A DNA stretch of 64,000 nucleotides from Accumulibacter sp. (GTDB taxonomy: Bacteria > Pseudomonadota > Gammaproteobacteria > Burkholderiales > Rhodocyclaceae). Positions 44,410 to 53,600 of the stretch are shown here, in pieces. The notes beneath the pieces are model-generated. The model saw only the letters and a list, made by a program, of their open reading frames with translations. It was not told where the DNA came from and made no database searches. The stretch spans positions 3,224,001 through 3,288,000 of the forward strand of contig NZ_JAZKUG010000001.1 of NCBI RefSeq assembly GCF_036625195.1. The letters are read 5' to 3'. How positions within the stretch are numbered: the first letter of the stretch is position 1; every line of letters starts with the position of its first letter. Position numbers and translations under genes: made by a program.

Positions 44410-44438
44410 ATTCTCGACAAGATGTTACGAGCTGTCAA
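44410..44438 (-). promoter_or_regulatory. Candidate promoter for the giant gene
   Basis: On the minus strand TTGACA (44433-44438) and GAGAAT (44410-44415) are separated by 17 bases, a perfect -35 and a 4/6 -10 for sigma-70. Transcription would leave a 5' leader of about 195 bases before the giant gene. The neighbouring HTH gene is divergent, so its product may act here. Confidence 0.4.
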
Positions 44439-44473
44439 TATTTCTTGCGAATGAATTTTTTTATTGCCCGACG

Positions 44474-44947
44474 ATGATTGACGGCGACCCGTTCATGGGC
44501 GCGACGGAAGACCCGACGCGTGTTGCGGCAGCCACGGCCGCGCTGCTGCCGGAACGCCTGCGCCTGCTGATCGGCAGCGAACCGGTGGCGGCTTTCGCCC
44601 GCCGCTGTGGTCTTTCCGAATCGGTGCTGCGCACCTACCTCAAGGATGGCCGCATGCCGCCGCTCGACAAGGCGGCGGCGATCGCCGCCGCGGCCGGCGT
44701 CAGCCTCGGCTGGCTGGCCGGTGGTACGCCGGCGGTCGCCGCGGGGCAGGCGGCCTACGCCGTGCGCGGCGCGGCGGCGCGCGGTGGCACGGCGATCGAT
44801 GCGACGGTGCTCGCCGGCATCGTGCAGGCGGTGCTCGAGGCGCAGGGCGCGCAGCCCCGGCCGGAGCGGATCGCCGCACGGGTGGTCGATCTCTACCAGC
44901 AGGCGATCGCCCCCGAGCCGGATGACGACGCGGCCGGCGGCGCTTGA
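44474..44947 (+). CDS. XRE-like helix-turn-helix regulator
   Basis: A 157-aa protein. Residues ~30-85 form a Cro/CI-type HTH: LPERLRLLIGSEPVAAFARRCGLSESVLRTYLKDGRMPPLDKAAAIAAAAGVSLGWLAGG. This layout (phage-repressor HTH with a short helical tail) is typical of small regulators in betaproteobacteria. A start at MGATED (44495) is also possible, because no clear ribosome site precedes 44474. It is divergent from the giant surface-protein gene, and the shared 264-bp intergenic region suggests that it may regulate that gene or itself. The C-terminal half (VLAGIVQAVLEAQ ... RIAARVVDLYQQAI) is helical and may dimerise. Confidence 0.82.
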   Translation: MIDGDPFMGATEDPTRVAAATAALLPERLRLLIGSEPVAAFARRCGLSESVLRTYLKDGRMPPLDKAAAIAAAAGVSLGWLAGGTPAVAAGQAAYAVRGAAARGGTAIDATVLAGIVQAVLEAQGAQPRPERIAARVVDLYQQAIAPEPDDDAAGGA

Positions 44948-45022
44948 CGCGCGGCCGCTGCGACCGGCAGCCGGGCTGGGCGGCGGGCGGGACAGGGTCT
45001 TTTCAGACGGGAAGGAGTCAGC

Positions 45023-46006
45023 ATGTTCAGGGGAATCCTCATCAACAAGGACGAGGCGGGCTACCAGGCGCGCCTGCAGGAAATCGACGAGGCCGTCCTG
45101 CCGGCCGGCGATGTCAGCGTGCGCGTCGCCTGGTCGACGCTCAACTACAAGGATGGTCTGGCGATCACCGGCAAGGCGCCGGTCGTCCGCCGCTTTCCGA
45201 TGGTGCCGGGGATCGATCTCGCCGGCAGCGTCAGCGAGAGTTCGCATCCGCGCTGGCGGGTCGGCGATCTGGTGCTGCTCAACGGCTGGGGCGTCGGCGA
45301 GACGCATTGCGGCGGCCTGGCCGAGCAGGCGCGCCTGCGCGGCGAGTGGCTGCTGCCGCTGCCGGTGGCGTTCACGCCGCGGCAGGCGATGGCGATCGGC
45401 ACCGCCGGTTACACGGCGATGCTCTGCGTGCTGGCGCTGGAGAAGCACGGCCTGCAGCCGGGCGACGGCGAGATCCTGGTGACCGGTGCCAACGGCGGTG
45501 TCGGCAGCGTCGCGATCGCGCTGCTCGCCGGCCTCGGCTACCAGGTGGTCGCCTCGACCGGTCGCCTCGGCGACGCCGACCACCTGCGCGCGCTCGGCGC
45601 GACGGCGGTGATCGATCGCGGCGAGCTCTCGGCGCCGGGCAAGCCGATCGGCAAGGAACGCTGGGCCGGGGTGGTCGATACCGTCGGCAGCCACACGCTC
45701 GCCAACGCCTGTGCGACGACGCGCTACCGCGGTGCGGTCGCCGCCTGCGGCCTCGCCGGCGGGATGGATTTCCCGGCGACGGTGGCGCCGTTCATCCTGC
45801 GCGGCGTGACGCTTTACGGCATCGACAGCGTGATGGCGCCGCTGCCGGTGCGCGAAGAGGCCTGGCAGCGCCTGGCGCGCGACCTCGACCCCGGCCGGCT
45901 GGAGGCGATGACCACCGAGATCGGCCTCGGCGAGGCGGTGGCGGTCGCCGGCGAGTTGCTCGCCGGCAGGGTGCGTGGGCGCGTGGTGGTCGATGTGAAT
46001 CGCTAG
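45023..46006 (+). CDS. acuI: Acrylyl-CoA reductase AcuI (YhdH family)
   Basis: A 327-aa medium-chain dehydrogenase/reductase of the YhdH/AcuI family, which reduces acryloyl-CoA to propionyl-CoA with NADPH. The N-terminal GroES-like domain contains STLNYKDGLAITGKAPVVRRFPMVPGIDLAG, and the Rossmann domain has VTGANGGVGSVAIALLAGLGYQVVASTGR. No catalytic zinc ligands are present, as expected for this quinone-reductase-like branch. The length equals the family norm. A GAAGGAG site lies 7 bases upstream of the ATG. It stands alone; propionyl-CoA metabolism is a plausible setting but no neighbour confirms it. Confidence 0.9.
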   Translation: MFRGILINKDEAGYQARLQEIDEAVLPAGDVSVRVAWSTLNYKDGLAITGKAPVVRRFPMVPGIDLAGSVSESSHPRWRVGDLVLLNGWGVGETHCGGLAEQARLRGEWLLPLPVAFTPRQAMAIGTAGYTAMLCVLALEKHGLQPGDGEILVTGANGGVGSVAIALLAGLGYQVVASTGRLGDADHLRALGATAVIDRGELSAPGKPIGKERWAGVVDTVGSHTLANACATTRYRGAVAACGLAGGMDFPATVAPFILRGVTLYGIDSVMAPLPVREEAWQRLARDLDPGRLEAMTTEIGLGEAVAVAGELLAGRVRGRVVVDVNR

Positions 46007-46125
46007 TTCGCGGGCGGGGCAGGGGATGGCGGGGCTGCTGCAGCCCTTCGGCCATCGGCGTGCCGGTCGGCATTCTGCCGACGCCCGGCAAGCTCGATGC
46101 AAACGAAGGGGAGGATGGTGCTGAG

Positions 46126-46170
46126 CGGTCATGACTGTCGAGAGACCTCGGATGATGAAAGTCATGACCG
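46126..46170. repeat. Perfect 11-bp inverted repeat downstream of acuI
   Basis: CGGTCATGACT (46126-46136) and AGTCATGACCG (46160-46170) are perfect inverted copies with a 23-base spacer. Each arm contains the smaller palindrome TCATGA. It lies in the 240-bp gap between acuI and the convergent PIN gene. It may be the end pair of a small non-coding element or an operator. Confidence 0.5.
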
Positions 46171-46178
46171 TTGCCACG

Positions 46179-46233
46179 CTCCTTCTCCCTCGCGCGTGAG
46201 AAGGAGATTTTCGCGAGTCGCTGACGCGACTTT
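46179..46233. terminator. Hairpin terminator plus REP-like palindrome after acuI
   Basis: CTCCTTCTC (46179-46187) pairs perfectly with GAGAAGGAG (46198-46206) and is followed by ATTTT, a reasonable intrinsic terminator for acuI. Right after it comes the palindrome GTCGCTGACGCGAC (46217-46230) and TTT, the third copy of the REP-like motif. The convergent PIN gene ends at 46248, so the stem may serve both directions. Confidence 0.55.
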
Positions 46234-46247
46234 CGCATCAAGCGGGG

Positions 46248-46745
46248 TCAGGCGCGAGCGATCTCGCCGACCCGCTGCAGCACGGCCTGAATCACCTCGT
46301 CGGAGATTCGGAAGTCGCCTCGCCGCAGTTCCTCGAACGCATCCCGCGCCGAGGGAATCAGGCCGCACTGCTTCGCCATGCCGATGATTGCCGCCGTTCC
46401 GGCGACGGCAATGCCGTGCTCGGCGGCCACGGCGCGGCCGGCCCGCTCGTCGATCAGGATCAGCACCGGTCCGCCGTGGCGCAGCGCCAGGCGGATGCAC
46501 GCCGCCTCGCCCTCATCAAGTTCGGGAAGTTCCGGTGTGCCGTCGTCGTCGCCGATGACCAGTGCACCGGCATCGAGCGCTTGACGCAGGGCATCCTGCC
46601 CGGGCCAGTCGCCATGGTCGAGAATCTCGGCGCGCACGGATTCCGGCAGAACGAGCGTGCCGAAAAGCACCGGCAGCCAGCGAAGCCCGCCCAGGCGCGC
46701 CAGCGCGATCAGCGGGCTGGCGTCGGCGAGGACGAGCCGAGCCAT
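46248..46745 (-). CDS. PIN-domain toxin (DUF3368 type)
   Basis: A 165-aa PIN-domain ribonuclease. Acidic active-site residues are visible: D8 (VLADASPLIALARLGGL), E80 (ELDEGEAACIRLA) and D99/E100 (ILIDERAGRAVA). The tail VAGTAAIIGMAKQCGLIPS fits the DUF3368 branch. Such toxins cleave RNA and are paired with UPF0175-type antitoxins, which is exactly the gene upstream. The start overlaps that gene by 37 bases, so the two are translationally coupled. Confidence 0.88.
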   Translation of the reverse strand: MARLVLADASPLIALARLGGLRWLPVLFGTLVLPESVRAEILDHGDWPGQDALRQALDAGALVIGDDDGTPELPELDEGEAACIRLALRHGGPVLILIDERAGRAVAAEHGIAVAGTAAIIGMAKQCGLIPSARDAFEELRRGDFRISDEVIQAVLQRVGEIARA

Positions 46746-47065
46746 GCGGCGAGCGTTTCCATATCGCGCTTGGCTTCCTCGGCCGACCCGCCGATGGCGG
46801 GGATCCCCAGGCGGGAAAGATGCTGCAGGAATGCCGGCAGGCTCATCTCCGCCAACCGCGCGGCGCGGCCGAGCGAAAGATTGCCTTCCCGGAACAGGGC
46901 CGTGGCCAGCGCGGCCCGCACACCGGGCAGCGACAGTTCCCTGTCCAGATGCACCAGCAAGGCGTCCGGCCGTTCGCGGTTCATGACCACCACCATCCCC
47001 TGGCGCGCCTTGCGCAGCGCCTCCGAAGGATTGTTCCTGAGGCTGCTGATATTGACGACATCCAC
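46709..47065 (-). CDS. UPF0175-family antitoxin
   Basis: A 118-aa protein started at GTG 47065, because a GAGGAGG site lies 5 bases upstream and the product then opens MDVVNISSLRNNPSEAL like known members. The first ~45 residues resemble a Phd-like fold (SEALRKARQGMVVVMNRERPDALLVHLD); the second half is the UPF0175 helix-turn-helix (ALATALFREGNLSLGRAARLAEMSLPAFLQHLSRLGI). It would bind its own promoter and neutralise the PIN toxin encoded downstream. An open frame continues upstream, but it is a shadow of the divergent hydrolase gene. Confidence 0.85.
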   Translation of the reverse strand: MDVVNISSLRNNPSEALRKARQGMVVVMNRERPDALLVHLDRELSLPGVRAALATALFREGNLSLGRAARLAEMSLPAFLQHLSRLGIPAIGGSAEEAKRDMETLAAWLGSSSPTPAR

Positions 47066-47303
47066 GCTGGCCTCCTCACGGGAACCTGATCTGGAAAAGT
47101 ATGATAGGAATGTTAACACGGCGACCGGCCTGATCAACGTTCGACGTGAACCGCCGGTTCGCGGGCCGGGCTGGTGCGGGCGGGGCTGCTGTCCGCAGCG
47201 GGCGCGCACTGCTCGAGGCATGGCATGGCGTGCCGTGGCAGGCTTGCCGCCGCCTGCTGTGTCGGCGCCGTGGCCCGCCTTGCGCGGCACAAGGAAGGAG
47301 TGA

Positions 47304-48161
47304 ATGGTGGACCGCATGGCACCGATCCGCATGCTCGTCTTCGGCCTCGCGGCCGTTGCGCTCGTGTTGGCGGCGATTTGGCGACGCTGCGCCAGCGCGC
47401 AGTCGGCGGGCTGGCACGGGCCGGGCGGGGCGGCACGACGGAGGCTGGCCGCCGCCGGCGCGCCGCCAGTCGCCGCCTTCGCGGCGCTGGCCTGCGGATT
47501 GCTGGCAGCGCAGGCCGCCGCCGCCGACGATCTGCCGACGTGTCTGCGACGCGTCGCCGAGCAGGCGCCGCGGGACGCGATCCTCGCCATCCGCCCGGGC
47601 GACGAGGAACTGCTGGCCCGGCTGGTATATGCCGAGGCGCGGTCGACGGGCTTTGCCGACGATCCGCGAGTGGCGCGCGGCATCGCCTGGGGCGCGATGA
47701 ACCGGGTGCGTCTGTCCGAGGTGGCGGCGAGCGCGCGCCGGCGCTACGGCAGCGGCGTCGCCGGGGTGATCTTCCAGCCACAGCAGTTCAACCCGGCCGT
47801 GTCGCGCCGTTCGCCCTTCGCCGCCGACTTCCTCTGTCCGCAGGACGCGGCGGCGTGGCAGTTCGCCGTGGCAGCGGCCAGCCTGGCGCTGCGCGGACAC
47901 GACAATCCGCTGCTCGACACGGCGTGGGAGCGGCGCCACGGCCTTTCGCTGGTGGTCAACTTCTACTATCCGCATTCGCCACAGGCGCGCGGCCCCCTCG
48001 CCCCGTGGGAAGGCAGTGCCGGGCTGCGCTTCATCGGCGATCCGGAGTCCGCCGATCTGCCGCCGGCCGCGCGGGTCCGCTTCTATCGCCTCGAGCGGCC
48101 GCCGGCTGACCTCGATGCCGCGGCGCGCCGTCCTGCGCCGCCGGCTGCCGGGGGGAGCTGA
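47304..48161 (+). CDS. SleB-like cell-wall hydrolase
   Basis: A 285-aa protein with the Hydrolase_2 (SleB/CwlJ-like) domain at residues ~105-205: LLARLVYAEARSTG ... RGIAWGAMNRVRLSE ... YGSGVAGVIFQPQQFNPAV. The Glu in YAEAR is the conserved catalytic residue of this lytic-transglycosylase-like family. Two hydrophobic stretches precede it (residues ~9-26 and ~54-74); the second ends AAQAAAADD like a signal peptide, so the true export start may be internal or the first may be an anchor. AAGGAAGG precedes the ATG. In non-spore-formers such enzymes remodel the wall or assist assembly of envelope-spanning machines. Confidence 0.82.
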   Translation: MVDRMAPIRMLVFGLAAVALVLAAIWRRCASAQSAGWHGPGGAARRRLAAAGAPPVAAFAALACGLLAAQAAAADDLPTCLRRVAEQAPRDAILAIRPGDEELLARLVYAEARSTGFADDPRVARGIAWGAMNRVRLSEVAASARRRYGSGVAGVIFQPQQFNPAVSRRSPFAADFLCPQDAAAWQFAVAAASLALRGHDNPLLDTAWERRHGLSLVVNFYYPHSPQARGPLAPWEGSAGLRFIGDPESADLPPAARVRFYRLERPPADLDAAARRPAPPAAGGS

Positions 48162-48874
48162 CGAACCCGCATCGAGGTGCGGCGCCAGCGATGGCTGCCG
48201 GGTCCGTTGGCGGATTGGTGTCAGGGCCTGTCGTGCGATGGATGGGGCGTCGAAGGTGCCGGCGACCGCCTTGATCGACGCCGACACGGTGGGCTGATGG
48301 TCCTGGACCGCCCGGGCATGCCCGGTTGCACGACGGCGCCTGCCGCCGCGGCGGTCTGCGCAGCGGCAACAGGCGCAGACAGTCGGATCTCACGGATTCT
48401 GCGAAGCACCGAGTTGCAGGATCAAGCGGAGGTTGGTGCGTGGGAAGACGGCCGCGGTCGCGTTCAACTCTTTCGTCGCGCGCAGGGCGACGGGCGCGAG
48501 TGGCAACTGCGAGAGATAGGCGTGTGCCGACATGACCGAGGCCTCCTGAACGTGATCGTGGGCCGCGCCGGCGGGGCGACGGCCGATGGCCGATGGCCGG
48601 CAAGCGGCCCAGAGGTCCGCCGTCGCACGCAGGAATCACAAGCGTCCCGGCGGCGAATCCGATGCCGTCAATTCTAGCTGATGGCACAAGACATCCGGCG
48701 CGTATCGGTCGTTTTCGGGACGTCCGGCGCGCTCTGGCCGGCCGCCGCTGCGCAGGTCGCGTGCTCCAGCCGGCGCCGGGTCGCGATCCTCGGTGCCGGC
48801 GTTGCACCGTTCAGCACGGGCAACGCCCCTGCGCCGGGTGGACGGGCGTGCCGCGTCAATCGCCTGGGCGGAAT
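48162..48874. other. No convincing gene (713 bp)
   Basis: Long open frames here on both strands have Arg/Ala/Gly-rich translations typical of non-coding high-GC DNA. The only frame with gene-like composition is 47 codons on the minus strand (48390-48533), starting MSAHAYLSQLPLAPVALRA and ending LRLILQLGASQNP; it could be the tail of a decayed gene. No RNA gene or clear terminator is seen. Confidence 0.5.
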
Positions 48875-49330
48875 CGGTCGCCGCATTGACAGTCCTTCGA
48901 CGAGCTTCCTAGACTTCGCGGATGCCTTCGATCTGCCATCCTTGCCGGAGCCGCGAGCGACTCCGCGCCGGACCGGGCGGGCCAGCCGGGACCGCCATCA
49001 GCGCGGCGTGCGCGCTCCCCATCGCTCGGACCGGCACCGGCAGGGCGCCGGCCGTGAGCGAGACGGTGGACGTCTTCGAGTCCTTCGACGCCGCGGTCCC
49101 GATCGCGCTCACCAATCTCCGCGGGGCGGAGGGGGCAAGCTGCACGGCCGCGCCGCCGGGCGGGGCCGAGGGCGAGCGCTCGCCAGGGATCGGCCCGAGC
49201 ACCTTTCCCTTTCCCGGCGTGCCGCCGGTCACGCCGTCGACGGTCACCGCCGACGGCCGGCCGCCTGGCCGTGAAACGGGTCACCGACGCCTATGTGTCA
49301 TCGTCAGCGAGTATCACCACCTCGCCGCGG
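48875..49330 (+). pseudogene. Deleted remnant of the DUF4157/MBL-fold gene and its leader
   Basis: Bases ~48871-49041 match 50421-50593 (upstream leader of the large gene), and bases ~49042-49330 match 51708-51998 (its codons ~340-435), with ~1.1 kb missing between them. The join falls in a shared CCGGCRGG. Further small changes include a 21-base loss at a repeated CCCGATCG and frame-breaking bases near 49260 and 49290. It is a dead, internally deleted copy in the same orientation as the intact gene. Confidence 0.8.
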
Positions 49331-49381
49331 GTTTCGGTTGCCGCGCTTCCGGGCAGGCTTCGACACCAGGAAGGAGAACGA

Positions 49382-50212
49382 GTGATTGCGGAACGTGATC
49401 GCTTTGTTGCCGTTGGCCGACCGACTCGGGCAGGGGCGGACGCTGGCGGCAACGGTCAAGCTGGCAAGCGGTGCGCAGAAACGACGCCCTGGTCGTCGGG
49501 CGCTTTTGTGGCACCCTCCGGTGGTCCCTCTCGCCCACGCAGTGGCCTGTGGCGCCGAGCTGCACACAGGGTTGCGGCTGCTGCCCTGTCGCTGGCCCTT
49601 GGCGTGGCCGGCGCGCAGGAGGAAGTTCCGTCGCCCCCGCAAACCTTACCGCCGCTGCCGCTGCCCACGGCAGCCCAACTCGAACGGGGACGCGACCTGC
49701 TCGAAAAGATCGGCTACGTCGTCGCCAACGTGCCGCTGACCGATGCCGCCGCAGTGCTCGCGGTCTTCGGTTTCACGGATCTGTTCACCAAGGAGTATCC
49801 GACTTACATCGGTGTGGGTCCGAAGGGGAAGAGCGGCGGTTTCTCGCAGCCGCGGGACTTGGTTGGGACGGGTTGGGCTGACATCGAGGTTCGGCCAAAG
49901 ATCGAAAAGCCGACCGGCAAGAGGTACGCTTTGTTCTTTGGGCGTCTTTCCTTGGACGAAACCTGCATCTCGATCGACATGGTGCGCGAGTTTCTTGCAC
50001 CGCTCGCCTCACAGATAGAGAGCGCACGCATCCTCGACATTCACCCCGTTCTTCGGCCGAAGGCTTTACATACGACGGGACGCCTTTCCGCGAGCTTGAC
50101 ACGGCATCCGTTCTCCGCGGTGGCCCGACTCAATTTTCGCTTCGAGTACCAGACCTGCGCGACGGACTTTTCCTTTTCCCATGCCATTCCTCTTGAGGAG
50201 ACGATTCAATGA
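49382..50212 (+). CDS. Secreted hypothetical protein upstream of the DUF4157 gene
   Basis: A 276-aa protein from a GTG that has AAGGAG 5 bases upstream. Residues ~55-80 (RRAAHRVAAAALSLALGVAGAQ) look like a signal peptide behind an unusually long basic leader, so the effective start may lie further in. The mature part begins with a Pro-rich PSPPQTLPPLPLPTAAQLERGRDLL and contains TYIGVGPKGKSGGFSQPRDLVGTGWADIEVRP. The sequence is less GC-rich after 49800. No family is recognised. Its stop overlaps the next start (ATGA at 50209-50212). The position, directly after an effector remnant and before an intact effector, would suit an accessory or immunity protein, but nothing in the sequence proves it. 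Confidence 0.65.
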   Translation: MIAERDRFVAVGRPTRAGADAGGNGQAGKRCAETTPWSSGAFVAPSGGPSRPRSGLWRRAAHRVAAAALSLALGVAGAQEEVPSPPQTLPPLPLPTAAQLERGRDLLEKIGYVVANVPLTDAAAVLAVFGFTDLFTKEYPTYIGVGPKGKSGGFSQPRDLVGTGWADIEVRPKIEKPTGKRYALFFGRLSLDETCISIDMVREFLAPLASQIESARILDIHPVLRPKALHTTGRLSASLTRHPFSAVARLNFRFEYQTCATDFSFSHAIPLEETIQ

Positions 50213-50463
50213 GCGCCCCCAATCTGACGAGTGCCGACTTTGGCAGTGGCACCAGGTTCGCGGCGATCCAGTCCCAGATTGCGCCGACCGCGCTCGACCA
50301 AATCAATCGCTCGGAGAGGCTGAAGGAGCTGATTCGCGTCTATCAGGCGGATGACGCGCGGCGTGCCGACCGCCGGGGGAACCCGCAGGTTGGACCAGCA
50401 GCCAGGATGACTCCTGGGGAAACATCGGCCGCCGAATTGACAGTCCGTCGACGAGCCTCCTAG
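50209..50463 (+). CDS. Short coupled protein, probably truncated
   Basis: An 84-aa frame starting MSAPNLTSADFGSGTRFAAIQ, translationally coupled to the preceding gene. The first ~60 residues look like real coding sequence (AIQSQIAPTALDQINRSERLKELIRVYQADDARRADRR). From about 50421 the DNA belongs to the leader segment that is also found at 48871, so the last ~14 residues are probably read-through into foreign sequence and the true 3' end was lost. The function is unknown. Confidence 0.5.
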   Translation: MSAPNLTSADFGSGTRFAAIQSQIAPTALDQINRSERLKELIRVYQADDARRADRRGNPQVGPAARMTPGETSAAELTVRRRAS

Positions 50464-50691
50464 ACTCCGCAGATGCCTTCCATCTGCCATCCTTGCCGGA
50501 GCCGCGAGCGACTCCGCACCGGACCGGGGCGGGCCAGCCGGGACCGCTGTCGGCGCGGCGTGCGCGCGCTCCCCATCGCTCGGACCGGTGCCGGCAGGAT
50601 GCTCGTCGCCAGCGATCGTTTCGCGCCACCCGCTGCCCGCAGCGGCTGCTGCCGCACGCTGTGGCGGCAAGTGCGCGCCGGACCGTAAGCG

Positions 50692-53600
50692 ATGTCGAGG
50701 CTGTTCGCCCGGCGGGGTGACAGGCACGATGCCGCGGGCCCGGAGCGGCATGCGCCCGGCAGCCAGCAAGCGCCGCGCGCCCCCGCCCACCAGCCGGTGC
50801 CGAAGTTGCCGCGCTACCTGCGCCGCGCGAGTGCGTCGGCGGGACCGGTTCCTGACGATGCGCGGCTCAGCCAGCCGGGCGATCCGGAGGAGCTGGAGGC
50901 GGACCGGATGGCCGAGCGCGCCCTGTCCGCGGTGCCGGCGGCCGCTGCCGCCTCGCCGCCCGCGGGTGCCGCCCCGCCGCCCCCGGGTGCCGGATCGCCC
51001 CCCGCCGGCGCCGGATCGCCGCCCGCCTGTGCCGGCGCCGGCGATGCACCCGACACGACCTGGCGCAAGACGCTGACGCGTCAGGCTCCGCCGCCTGCGG
51101 CGGCGGAGCGCAGCGTCCCCGGTAGTGGCCGGCCGTTGTCCGCAGCCGAGCGGAGCGACTTCGAACCGCGTTTCGGCGCCGATCTCGGACAGGTACGCCT
51201 GCATGACGGCCCGCAGGCGGCGGCCGCCGCCCGCTCGATCCGGGCGCGGGCCTACACCAGCGGCAGCGACGTGGTGTTCGGTGCCGGCGAGTTCGCGCCT
51301 GGGACACGTGAAGGGCGGCAGCTCCTGGCGCACGAACTGGCCCACGTGCTGCAGCACGGCGCCGGCGAGCGGCGGCTGGCGCGCCGGGTGGACGGCGATG
51401 TGCGCAGCATCTCGGTCAATCCCGCCTGGGCGGAGGCCCTGAGCGACGCGGAACTCGACGAACAACTCGACATCCTGCGCCGGGAGATGCCCGGCCTGGT
51501 CGTCGGATCGACCGAGCGTCAGGTCGCCGAGGCGAACCTGCGGGTGTTGCGCGCCGACGCGCTGCGCCGCCATGGCGGCGCAGCCGGCGCGCCACTCTGC
51601 GGTGGCGGTGGGCCCTACGCGTTCATTGGTCCCGAGGCGGCGCCGGACGCGGCGGCGCCGGCGCCGACCCGGGTCAGCGTCTCGCTGCCGGGGGCCGGCG
51701 GGGCGCCGGCGGTGAGCGAGACGGTGGAGGTCTTCGAGCCCTTCGACGCCGCGGTCCCGATCGTCCTCTACGCGATCCCGATCGAGCTCACCAATCTCGG
51801 CGGGGTGGAGGGGGCAAGCTGCACGGCCGCACCGCCAGCCGGGGCCGAAGGCGAGCGCTCGCCAGGGATCGGCCCGAGCAGCTTTCCCTTTCCCGGCGTG
51901 CCGCCGGTCACGCCGTCGACGGTCACCGCCGACGGCCGGACCCTGGCCGTGGAACGGGTCACCGACGCCTATGTCATCGTCAGCGAGTATCACCACCTCG
52001 CGGTCGGCGCCGGGGCGCTGACCGTTCTCGAGACCGCGCAGGGCGTGCGCCTGATCGACGCCGGGGTGGGTACCGACGGGCGCGCCGAAGTGGCCTCGGC
52101 GATGGTCGATCGGGTTGGCCGCAGCCTGCGCGGACGGCCGATCCTCGAGGTGATGATCACCCACCTGCACGCCGACCACACCAATCTGCTGCCCGCACTG
52201 GCCGAGCGCTTCCCGATCGGCCGCCTGCGGGTGAACGCGCTGCAGTTCGCCGACCCGCGCTTCCAGGATCTGCTGCGCGACATCGCCGAGGCGCAGACGC
52301 GGGGGGTGCGGAATCGCGCCGAGGCCGAGTTCGACGCGCGGCGCAGCGCCTGGGAGGCGAGCGAAGGCAGCCGTGTCGGCGACGCGGCCATGCGCGAGGA
52401 GGCCTTTCGCCGCGCGCGTGCGCAGCATGTCAGCGAGGCCTTGCGGCGACTCGCCGACACACCGACCCAGGTCGAACTGCTGGTGCCCGAGGGTGGCCGC
52501 CTGGTGGCCGCCGCGGCGCCCCTGGGTACCCTCCGCGACCTCGGCGCCGCGACCTCCGACCCGGTGGTCGAGGGGATACGCCGCGCCGGCGTGCCCGGCG
52601 ACATCGCCGACACCGCGCTGGTCGATCCCGCCACCGGCGAGCATCTGGCGGCGCGGCGGGCGCGCGCGGCCGTCGACCCGCGGGCGCCGCTGCCGGACAC
52701 GCTCGTCGATACCACCTCGACCAGCTACATCATCGACCTGCCGGCGGGCAATCGGTTGATCGTCGTCCCGGACGTGCGCACCACCGACCTGACGCGGCCG
52801 GCGACCGACCGCAGCGGCGCCAGCCGCGCCAACCTGGAGGCGGAGCTGGGACGCCTCGGCAGCCCGGCGCGCTTCCAGGTGTGGAACATGACGCACCACA
52901 TGCAGTCGGGATGGGTCGAGGGCGGCCAGCCGAACCTGGTGCGCGCCAGCCAGCTCGACGGCTTCGTCTCGCTGCTGCACGACGTGCGGCAGGCGCAGGC
53001 GGCGGCGCGGCCGCCGGGGACGGCGGCGGCGGCGGACATGGTGGTGGTCTCGGCGCAGCACGAAGCGCTCGGGCGCAGCCTGGTGAACCCGGCCATGGTG
53101 TGGTTCCTGCGCGCCTGCGGCTTCGAGGTCTTCCTCGCCGCCTCCGGGCGCGATGTGCGCCTGATCGAGGCGACCACCGCGGCGGGCACTCGCGTCGAAG
53201 GCGTCGCCGGGCTGCCGGCCGCGGGGCTGCGCCCGGCCGACCCGCTGCTGAGCCAGTCCGAGGCGGCGTTGCGCTATCTCGAATCGCAGATCGAGACGCA
53301 GCAGGGACGCCGTTCGCGGTCAGCGCGGCGCGGCCGGACGCGCGCCGAGTACGACGCCCTGGCGGCGGATTCGCGGACGCGCGAAGAGGCTTTCACCCGT
53401 GCCCGGGACGCCGTCCGGGCCGCGCGCGAGGCCTATGTGCGCACGGTCAGCGACGAGATCTGGCGCGGCACGCACGAATCGGGCCGGCCGGCCGTGGCTC
53501 CCGATGCCTCGCGGCCGCTGCCGGCGACGATGGCGAGCGCCGAACAGGCCTTGCGCAACGCCCTGCGCGCGCCGGAGCTGGGCGATTTCACGGCGCCCGA

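Noticed and set aside
35756..44947. A 3,063-codon plus-strand open frame opposite the giant gene
   Set aside because: It is antisense to clearly repeated coding sequence, has no recognisable domains until the last 157 codons, and results from high GC and codon bias. Only the end (44474-44947) is a real gene.
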